This document shows, in pieces, positions 1 through 5,093 of a stretch of 7,368 bases of DNA (position 1 is the stretch's first letter; each line of letters starts with the position of its first letter). Origin of the DNA: Desulfobacteraceae bacterium UBA5852 (GTDB lineage Bacteria > Desulfobacterota > Desulfobacteria > Desulfobacterales > UBA5852); contig DJGG01000290.1 in assembly GCA_002432195.1 (NCBI GenBank), positions 1 to 7,368 of the forward strand, in the 5' to 3' direction. Both the position numbers and the translations under genes were made by a program. Under the pieces are notes generated by a model that was not told the origin of the DNA, made no database searches, and saw only the letters and a list, made by a program, of their open reading frames with translations.

Positions 1-171
1 GCTCCCAGGGAACTGGCAAAACTCGCCCTCAAGAGCGCCTAAGCCCCGGCGCGGCGCTCAAGGAAGAAACCGTGGGCGCGCTTGGCGCGAGAAGGCCGGG
101 AAGCAAGCCTGTGGCGACGCCGGGGCCCAGGCGCTCTAAAGTGCTCAGACAGTTGCCCATCCCCTGGGAGC
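1..171. repeat. Long imperfect inverted repeat, arms 1-51 and 118-171
   Basis: The two arms are imperfect reverse complements. Bases 1-10 (gctcccaggg) pair perfectly with 162-171, 32-40 (agagcgcct) with 129-137, and 43-51 (gccccggcg) with 118-126. Only two mismatches separate the last two blocks. The stretch between the first and second blocks aligns weakly, with small gaps. The central 52-117 is unpaired apart from a short cgcgc/gcgcg palindrome. The arms could be two opposed copies of a repeat of about 50 bp, or the stem of a large hairpin belonging to a small non-autonomous element. The left edge of the window may cut the element. There is no coding potential that I trust here, and no T-tract to suggest a simple terminator. 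Confidence 0.6.
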
Positions 172-210
172 GCAACCCCCCACCCCCCTCGCGGGACATA
201 GGTCCATATC

Positions 211-229
211 TTCCGGGACACAACAATAG
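211..229 (+). repeat. 19-bp motif, inverted copy of 2487-2505
   Basis: The sequence ttccgggacacaacaatag matches the reverse complement of 2487-2505 at 18 of 19 positions. The two copies flank the dehydrogenase gene in opposite orientation, with their tag ends pointing inward. A 19-bp near-identity in a 7-kb window is unlikely by chance. It could be a terminal remnant of an insertion sequence or another dispersed repeat. No transposase is present. Confidence 0.55.
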
Positions 230-260
230 ATGGCTTCCATATTCGGTAAAGGGATCGCGG

Positions 261-278
261 TTCCGGCCGCCGCCGGAA
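261..278. other. Perfect hairpin/palindrome upstream of the dehydrogenase gene
   Basis: ttccggc (261-267) and gccggaa (272-278) form a perfect 7-bp stem around a 4-base cgcc loop. No T-run follows, so it is not a standard intrinsic terminator. It lies about 190 bp upstream of the start codon, so an operator or leader hairpin is possible, but GC-rich DNA makes such palindromes common. Confidence 0.3.
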
Positions 279-301
279 GTCCATTCAAGGGGGCGTTTTC
301 A

Positions 302-336
302 GGTTAGCGCGACCGCTTCCGGTTCGCATACAAACC
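302..336. other. Two-tier hairpin in the dehydrogenase leader
   Basis: The inner stem pairs gcgaccg (309-315) with cgg and tcgc (320-322 and 324-327) across a cttc loop, with one bulged T. An outer stem pairs ggtt (302-305) with aacc (333-336) across an internal loop. The structure would sit in the 5' leader if transcription begins upstream, or could be a protein-binding site. No riboswitch class is recognised. Confidence 0.3.
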
Positions 337-456
337 AGTGCCCATCCCTGGGGCAATCGCGGGTCATGGCCTGCGGTGGCCCTTGGCGGGGTGGTCACCA
401 ACCCACCTGTGACGGCCGGGGGAGCGCTTTTCCGCCGGAGGGGGCAGGCTCACGCA

Positions 457-463
457 AGGGAGG
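457..463 (+). promoter_or_regulatory. Ribosome binding site of the acyl-CoA dehydrogenase gene
   Basis: AGGGAGG lies seven bases before the ATG at 471. This strong Shine-Dalgarno match fixes the start at 471, over the upstream GTG at 72 and over the second in-frame ATG at 477. Confidence 0.85.
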
Positions 464-470
464 CCATCGC

Positions 471-2177
471 ATGTCCATGCTTTTCAATCCCAAGACCGCC
501 ACATTCGATCACCTGGACGCGCCGTCCCGGGAGATCATGCGTCAGACCATCGATTTTTTCGAGGCCAAGGGCAAGGCGCGCCTCAAGGAGGACGACCACG
601 AACGGCGCTGGTACACGGATTTCCTCGATTTTCTCAAGGACAAGCAGATCCTGGCCACCCTGCTGACCCCGCCGGAGCTGGCCGCCGGCAACCCCCACGC
701 CCGCTGGGACACCTGCCGCAACTGCGCCTTCAACGAGATCCTGGGCTTCTACAGCCTGGCCCACTGGTATGCCTGGCAGGTGACCATCCTGGGGTTGGGG
801 CCCATCTGGATGAGCGGCAACCGGGGCATCCAGGAAGACACCGCCCGGCGGCTGCGGGAAGGGGGGGTGTTCGGCTTCGGTCTTTCGGAGAAGGCCCACG
901 GGGCCGACCTCTACGCCTCGGAGATGATGCTCACCCCCATGGGGGACGGCCAGTACCGGGCCGACGGCGGGAAGTACTACATCGGCAACGGCAACGTGGC
1001 GGCGCTGCTGTCGGTCTTCGGGAAGAACTCGGAGACCGACGCGTACGTCTGGTTCGCCGTGGACACCCGGCAGCCCGGCTACGAGTGCCTCCAGAACGTG
1101 GTCAACTCCCAGATGTACGTCTCGGAGTTCGCCCTTCAGGGCTACCCCTTGAGCGAGGCGCAGATCCTCTCCACCGGCCAGGCGGCCTGGGACGCGGCCC
1201 TGAACACGGTGAACGTGGGCAAGTACAACCTGGGATGGGCCTCCATCGGCATTGCCACCCACGCCTTTCACGAGGCCGTCACCCACGCCGCCCACCGCAA
1301 CCTCTACGGGAAGTACGTCACCGACTTCCCCCACATCCGCCAGCTCTTTGCCGACGCTTACGCGCGCCTCGCGGCCATGCGGCTCTTCGCCCTGCGGGCC
1401 AGCGACTACCAGCGCACGGCCAGCATGGAGGACCGGCGCTACCTGCTCTACAACCCCCTGGTGAAGATGAAGGTCACCACGGAAGGGGAGCACGTCATCA
1501 ATCACCTTTGGGACATCATCGCCGCCCGGGGCTTCGAAAAGGACACCTACTTCGAGGCCGCCGCCCGGGACATCCGGGCCCTGCCCAAGCTGGAAGGCAC
1601 CGTCCACGTGAACATGGCCCTGGTGGTGAAGTTCATGGCCAACTACCTCTTCAACCCGGCCGACTTCCCGGTGATCGGCCGGGAGACGGCTCCCCGGCAC
1701 GACGCCTTCCTCTTCGCCCAGGGGCCCACCCGGGGGTTGGGGCGCATCCAGTTCCACGACTACCGCCTGGCCTACGACAGCCTGGACCTGCCCAACCTGG
1801 CGGTGTTCAAGGCGCAGATCGAGGCGCTGAAGGCCATGCTCCTGGCGGCCCCGCCCACCAAGGAGCAGAGCCAGGACATCGGCCTGCTGCTCTCCCTGGG
1901 GGAGCTCTTCACCCTCGTGGCCTATGGGCAGCTGATCATCGAGAACGCCCGGCTGCTGGCGGTGGACGACCACCTGCTGAACCGCATCTTCGACGTGATG
2001 GTGCGGGATTTCAGCCGGTTCGCCCTGCAGATCTACAGCCACCCCGGCAGCAGCCCGGCCCAGATGGACCACTGCCTCAAGATGCTGCGCAAGCCGGCGG
2101 CGGACCCGGAGGGCTTCCAGGCGGTCTGGGAGGGGCACATTTTGCCGTTGGTGGATGGCTACGCCATGAACCCCTGA
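471..2177 (+). CDS. Acyl-CoA dehydrogenase family protein, long form (568 aa)
   Basis: This FAD-dependent flavoenzyme is predicted to oxidise an acyl-CoA thioester to its 2,3-enoyl form in the cytoplasm and pass electrons to electron-transfer flavoprotein. A helical N-terminal domain spans about residues 15-130. The middle beta domain (about 131-240) contains FGFGLSEKAHGAD and GGKYYIGNGN, the usual flavin/substrate strand motifs. The C-terminal helical domain (about 245-395) has VNVGKYNLGWASIGIATHAF and HRNLYGKYVTDFPHIR. In LPKLEGTVHVN, Glu375 sits where the catalytic base of medium-chain enzymes lies, so the enzyme looks active. About 170 further residues (400-568) form an extra, mostly helical domain, making it longer than the usual roughly 380 residues. 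From memory, it resembles a family of about 560-570 residues found in actinobacteria and deltaproteobacteria. The substrate cannot be read from the sequence. It stands alone on the plus strand, and a structured repeat begins at the base after its TGA. Confidence 0.93.
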   Translation: MSMLFNPKTATFDHLDAPSREIMRQTIDFFEAKGKARLKEDDHERRWYTDFLDFLKDKQILATLLTPPELAAGNPHARWDTCRNCAFNEILGFYSLAHWYAWQVTILGLGPIWMSGNRGIQEDTARRLREGGVFGFGLSEKAHGADLYASEMMLTPMGDGQYRADGGKYYIGNGNVAALLSVFGKNSETDAYVWFAVDTRQPGYECLQNVVNSQMYVSEFALQGYPLSEAQILSTGQAAWDAALNTVNVGKYNLGWASIGIATHAFHEAVTHAAHRNLYGKYVTDFPHIRQLFADAYARLAAMRLFALRASDYQRTASMEDRRYLLYNPLVKMKVTTEGEHVINHLWDIIAARGFEKDTYFEAAARDIRALPKLEGTVHVNMALVVKFMANYLFNPADFPVIGRETAPRHDAFLFAQGPTRGLGRIQFHDYRLAYDSLDLPNLAVFKAQIEALKAMLLAAPPTKEQSQDIGLLLSLGELFTLVAYGQLIIENARLLAVDDHLLNRIFDVMVRDFSRFALQIYSHPGSSPAQMDHCLKMLRKPAADPEGFQAVWEGHILPLVDGYAMNP

Positions 2178-2323
2178 GCAGACGGGGGCTAAGCGGCGCC
2201 TCCGCCCGCCATGCGGCGTTGCGGCCGGCGGCGAAAATGCTCACAACCCTGAGGGTTGCTCCGCTTTTCGCCTTCCTGCCGCGCCTTGCCTGGCGGGCGG
2301 ATGCTTGCTTATCCCCCGTCTGC
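2178..2323. repeat. MITE/REP-like nested palindrome, unit 1
   Basis: This 146-bp unit is bounded by perfect 11-bp terminal inverted repeats, gcagacggggg (2178-2188) and cccccgtctgc (2313-2323). The similarity extends inward to an imperfect 32-bp arm, including a second perfect 10-bp block, tccgcccgcc (2201-2210) with ggcgggcgga (2292-2301). Inside lies another stem, ggcgaaaa (2230-2237) with ttttcgcc (2265-2272), capped by caaccc-tga-gggttg (2244-2258). There is no transposase and no room for one. The left end abuts the dehydrogenase TGA. I see no target-site duplication. A transcript would fold into a long hairpin and could act as a terminator or mRNA 3'-end stabiliser for the dehydrogenase, although no U-tract follows. 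Confidence 0.75.
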
Positions 2324-2483
2324 CGGTTGGGGCTAAGCGGCGCATCCGCCCGCCATGTCCCGCCCTTGGCGGGATTGCAGCCGGCGGCGAAAATGCTCAC
2401 AACTCCCGCCAAGGCGGGATTGCTCCGCTTTTCGCCTTCCCGCCGCGCCTTGCCTTTCGTCCCGATGCTTGTTTATCCACAGC
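2324..2483. repeat. MITE/REP-like nested palindrome, unit 2
   Basis: This is a second, direct-orientation copy of the unit at 2178-2323. A 24-base block is identical in both (2224-2247 and 2380-2403), and a 36-base block differs at one position (2256-2291 and 2420-2455). The internal stem ggcgaaaa/ttttcgcc recurs at 2386-2393 and 2429-2436. Unit 2 has two perfect 7-bp hairpins absent from unit 1, tcccgcc/ggcggga at 2358-2374 and at 2404-2419. The left arm retains tccgcccgcc (2345-2354), but the expected right partner is degraded (around 2455-2465), so this copy looks older. The outer limits are approximate. Most of it is translated in the overlapping minus-strand phosphatase frame, which stops at 2333. 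Confidence 0.7.
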
Positions 2484-4375
2484 CTGCTAGTGTTGTGTCC
2501 CGGAAAAATCTTGAAAAAGGCCTTCGAGCGGGCCGGGGGGTCAGGGCCGGTTAGCCGGGCCACCATCAGGGTGACGTCGTCCTCGGGCTCCGTCCCCTGG
2601 CGGAAGCCCTCCAGGGCGGCCGTCAGGGCGGCGACCAGGTCGGCGGCGGGGGCCTCCGCGTGGCGGGCCACGAGATCGTGCAGGCGCTGGCGGCCGAAGA
2701 GCTCTCCCCGGGGGTTGCGGGTTTCCCAGATGCCGTCGGTGCCGATGAGGATCAGGGCGGGGCCCCCGGGCAGTACCCGGGAGCGCGTGAGCCATTGCCC
2801 CTCGGGATCGACGCCCAGGGCCCGGCCGGGGCCGGAGAGTTCCGTGAAGGTGCGCCCCAGGGGTTCGTAGAGCAGGGCGGCGTCGTGGCCCGCCCGGGAC
2901 CAGTCCAGGCGCCGGTTTCCCAGGTCCAGCCGCAGGTAGAAGGCGGTCATGAAGCTGCCGCTGCGCTCCACGTCGGCGGCCAGCAGGCGGTTGACGTCCC
3001 CCAGGATCTCCCCCGGGTGGCCGGGGCGGGCCGCCCGGCTGCGCACCAGCGACCGGGCGGTGGCCATGAGCAGGGCCGCGGCCACCCCGTGTCCGGAGAC
3101 ATCCCCCACCACCAGGTCCAGGGCCTCGGGCTGCCCCGCGGCCGGCAGGTAATCGAAATAGTCCCCGCCGGTCTGACGGCAGGGGTGGCTCATGCCGGCC
3201 AGTTCCACGCCCGCCATTACGGGCGGGGACTGGGGCAGGAGGTGCCGCTGGATCTCCTCGGCCAGTACCAGGGAGGCGCGCAGCTCGTCGCGTTCCCGCA
3301 GGCCGGCCTGCATGGCGTCGAAGGCCCGGGCCAGCAGGCCGAATTCGTCCCGCCGCCGCAGATCCAGGGTATGGTTGAAATCCCCCCCTTGGATCCGCTC
3401 GGCGGCTTTCCGCAGCACGTCCACGGGTCGCGAGATGCCCAGGGCCAGGGCGAAGCTGGCGCCCAGGGCCAGGGCCACGGCCACGAGGGCCAGAGGCACC
3501 AGGGCTTCCTGGAGGCGCCGCAGGAAGGCGAGCCGTCGGTCCAGGGAGATGGCCATGGCCAGGTCGGGCGCCCCCGGAGCGCGGCCGCCCACCGCGGCCA
3601 CCAGGAAACGCTCCCCGTTCACGGTGCGGATCAGCGGGTCCCCGGCGGCCTGGGCAACGGCCGCCGCCAGCAGCCCATCGGCCCCGGGCATTCGCCAGAA
3701 CCCGGCGCCCAGGGTTGGGCGGCCGGCCTCGCCGAAGGTTACGGAGGTGCCGCTCAGCTCTCCGATCGTCTCCAGATCCCCCGCGGTCCAGGCCTGGGCG
3801 GCGAGCACCACCCCCAGGAGTTCCCGGCGGCTCCCGGGGCCGATGAAGACCGGTCGGGCCACCACCTGGAGCCAATGCGCCTCCTGGCGCAGAAAGCCTT
3901 TGCCGGGGCGGCCGGCCAGGGCTTCGGCCAGCGGGCCCTTGGAGGACAGGGCAGCGCCGGGGAGGCGTTGCGGATGGCTGGCGGCCAGCAGGCGCCCTTC
4001 GGGCCCCACCACTCCCAGGAGGTAGACGCCGGGGTAGCCCGGCAAGACCTCGTCCGCCAGGATGTCGTCCCGGGTGACGCTGTCCAGGGTGGCGTCGGTG
4101 AGGACCGTGCGCACCAGCCCGTCCCCGGCCAGGGCGGTGGTGAGCGCCAGGAGCCGCTCCTCGCGTTCGGCCACCAGGCGGTTCACCAGGTGGCGCGTGC
4201 GCAGGAAGTCGTCGCGGATCTGGTCCACGGCTTGGCGCTCCGCGTAGTGCCGGACCACCGCCAGGGCGGCCCCCAGCAGGCCCAGGGTCGCGGCCGCCAG
4301 GACTGCGGCAAGCTTCAGGCGGAAAGGCAGGCTTACCCGGCCGCCGTCATTTGTCGCTGGGGTAGTCGGGGACAT
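2333..4375 (-). CDS. Membrane sensor with HAMP and SpoIIE-type PP2C phosphatase domains
   Basis: This predicted inner-membrane signalling protein dephosphorylates serine or threonine residues, in this family usually on an anti-anti-sigma (STAS) partner, which is not in the window. Transmembrane helix 1 is at about residues 18-41. A periplasmic sensor region follows (about 44-288; Cache-like is a guess), then helix 2 (about 290-313), a HAMP linker (about 314-366) and the phosphatase domain (about 368-607). Phosphatase motifs are complete: AEEIQRHLLP, GGDYFDYL (403-410), VGDVSGHG (423-430), GSFMTAFY, AGHDAALLY, GTDGIWE (545-551) and EDDVTL (598-603), so metal-binding aspartates are in place. 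The start overlaps the upstream cupredoxin gene by 29 bp, implying translational coupling; its ribosome binding site is weak. Residues after about 607 do not belong to the domain. They run through a 19-bp repeated motif and repeat unit 2 to a stop at 2333, giving a basic tail of about 70 residues. Confidence 0.9.
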   Translation of the reverse strand: MSPTTPATNDGGRVSLPFRLKLAAVLAAATLGLLGAALAVVRHYAERQAVDQIRDDFLRTRHLVNRLVAEREERLLALTTALAGDGLVRTVLTDATLDSVTRDDILADEVLPGYPGVYLLGVVGPEGRLLAASHPQRLPGAALSSKGPLAEALAGRPGKGFLRQEAHWLQVVARPVFIGPGSRRELLGVVLAAQAWTAGDLETIGELSGTSVTFGEAGRPTLGAGFWRMPGADGLLAAAVAQAAGDPLIRTVNGERFLVAAVGGRAPGAPDLAMAISLDRRLAFLRRLQEALVPLALVAVALALGASFALALGISRPVDVLRKAAERIQGGDFNHTLDLRRRDEFGLLARAFDAMQAGLRERDELRASLVLAEEIQRHLLPQSPPVMAGVELAGMSHPCRQTGGDYFDYLPAAGQPEALDLVVGDVSGHGVAAALLMATARSLVRSRAARPGHPGEILGDVNRLLAADVERSGSFMTAFYLRLDLGNRRLDWSRAGHDAALLYEPLGRTFTELSGPGRALGVDPEGQWLTRSRVLPGGPALILIGTDGIWETRNPRGELFGRQRLHDLVARHAEAPAADLVAALTAALEGFRQGTEPEDDVTLMVARLTGPDPPARSKAFFKIFPGHNTSRLWINKHRDERQGAAGRRKAEQSRLGGSCEHFRRRLQSRQGRDMAGGCAA
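2487..2505 (-). repeat. 19-bp motif, inverted copy of 211-229
   Basis: On the minus strand this reads ttccgggacacaacactag, differing from 211-229 at one base. It lies just outside repeat unit 2 and within the phosphatase frame, where it encodes part of FPGHNTS. The sequence beside it (2506-2518) is AT-rich, unlike the neighbouring coding DNA. An insertion-sequence end remnant is a reasonable reading but is unproven. Confidence 0.55.
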
Positions 4376-5045
4376 CGCGTATCCCGTAGTCCCGGCCGGA
4401 CTTGTCCCGGTGGTCCTCCACCTCCGAGACCACCTTGGTGCTGCGCAGGGTCAAGGACACTTCCACGGCCTGCTCCCCCGCCATGACCTCGATGGCGGCG
4501 TGGCCCCCGAAGATGTGCCAGGCCCGCAGGCGTACGGGCCCCGGGGGCACGTCCGGGAGCGTGAAGCGGCCCTGGGCGTCGGTGACGGTGAAGTGGACGT
4601 TGGGCACCACGAAGACGTCGGCGATCATGCTCTTGTGGATGTCGCAGTAGATGGCATGGGGGCCCAGGACCCGGAAACGGATCCGGCGTTCGGCCCCGGC
4701 GGCGTAACGCCCCAGGTCAAAGGGCTCGTCAGGGTGGGTGGAGAAGACGTTGTGCTGGACCTGGTCGGAGTTGCGAAACTCCACTTCCTGGCCCTGGACG
4801 ACGGGCAGCAGGCGGGGCACGAAGCGCTTGCCCTCCTGGTCCATGACCGCGGGGGTCTGCGGTGCCGCCTGGGGCGGGCCGGCCACGAAAACCACCGCGA
4901 GGTCGAAGGCGGGCAGGGGCCGCTCTCCGGATTTTTCCAGGACCACCACCCGTCCGTGGATTTCCCCTCCCACGGCCGGTGCGGCCAGGAGCAGCAGGGG
5001 CGCCAGGCAGGCGCTGACGGCTTGTCGGGTCAAGCTCCATACCAT
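4347..5045 (-). CDS. Periplasmic cupredoxin with C-terminal carboxypeptidase-regulatory-like domain
   Basis: This 232-residue protein is predicted to be exported, with a hydrophobic signal peptide over about residues 8-26. The central cupredoxin fold (about 28-148) has a full type 1 copper ligand set: His98 in VQHNVFS, then Cys134, His137 and Met140 in YCDIHKSM. The C-x2-H-x2-M spacing is that of amicyanin. Residues about 150-200 (FTVTDAQGRFTLPDVPPGP) match the beta-sandwich regulatory domain of carboxypeptidases. This combination is often annotated as methylamine utilisation protein, but no methylamine genes are visible here. Likely roles are periplasmic electron transfer or copper/redox sensing. 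The tail (201-232) is charged and probably disordered. It is preceded by GAGG, follows the polymerase gene by 48 bp and overlaps the phosphatase start, so the three are probably co-transcribed. Confidence 0.88.
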   Translation of the reverse strand: MVWSLTRQAVSACLAPLLLLAAPAVGGEIHGRVVVLEKSGERPLPAFDLAVVFVAGPPQAAPQTPAVMDQEGKRFVPRLLPVVQGQEVEFRNSDQVQHNVFSTHPDEPFDLGRYAAGAERRIRFRVLGPHAIYCDIHKSMIADVFVVPNVHFTVTDAQGRFTLPDVPPGPVRLRAWHIFGGHAAIEVMAGEQAVEVSLTLRSTKVVSEVEDHRDKSGRDYGIRDVPDYPSDK

Positions 5046-5052
5046 GATGATA

Positions 5053-5056
5053 CCTC
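5053..5056 (-). promoter_or_regulatory. Ribosome binding site of the cupredoxin gene
   Basis: On the minus strand GAGG lies seven bases before the ATG at 5045. This supports that start, which also places the signal peptide correctly at the N-terminus. Confidence 0.65.
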
Positions 5057-5093
5057 ATGCCGCGCGGGCCTTGTGCCGGGCGCCGCCGGCCGG

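Larger units (their letters stand above)
172..470. other. Non-coding region upstream of the acyl-CoA dehydrogenase gene
   Basis: The dehydrogenase frame stays open upstream to a GTG at 72. The extra 133 codons encode a proline- and arginine-rich peptide with no resemblance to the family, and they run across the inverted repeat, so I read this stretch as leader and promoter DNA. It contains two copies of cgggaca in direct orientation at 192-198 and 214-220, spaced 22 bp (about two helical turns), a short palindrome GGAC-atag-GTCC at 194-205, and two larger hairpins listed separately. No clear -35/-10 pair stands out. The AT-richer stretch around 198-250 is the most likely promoter area, which is inference from composition only. 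Confidence 0.4.

Noticed and set aside
72..470. GTG-started N-terminal extension of the dehydrogenase
   Set aside because: The added residues do not resemble the family and cross a long inverted repeat. A strong Shine-Dalgarno sequence immediately precedes the ATG at 471.
450..2138. Long minus-strand open frame (562 codons) opposite the dehydrogenase gene
   Set aside because: Its translation is dominated by Gly, Val, Leu, Arg and His runs without family motifs. It mirrors a clearly recognised protein and is explained by GC-biased codon usage lacking stops on the opposite strand.
2178..2323. Simple intrinsic terminator for the dehydrogenase gene
   Set aside because: The stem-loop is far longer than a normal terminator, has a nested structure, recurs as a second copy and lacks a downstream T-run. 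Termination may be a secondary role.
2178..2483. CRISPR array
   Set aside because: There are only two units of about 130-160 bp with internal palindromes. There are no short regular repeats, unique spacers or cas genes.
1085..2554. Plus-strand frame overlapping the dehydrogenase and the repeat block
   Set aside because: It is Pro/Arg/Gly-rich and out of frame with the real gene. Its continuation through both repeat units reflects GC-rich DNA rather than coding selection.
2660..4486. Long plus-strand open frame (608 codons) opposite the phosphatase and cupredoxin genes
   Set aside because: The peptide is Gly/Gln/His-rich low-complexity sequence spanning two real genes on the other strand, with no domain and no ribosome binding site. 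It is a shadow frame.
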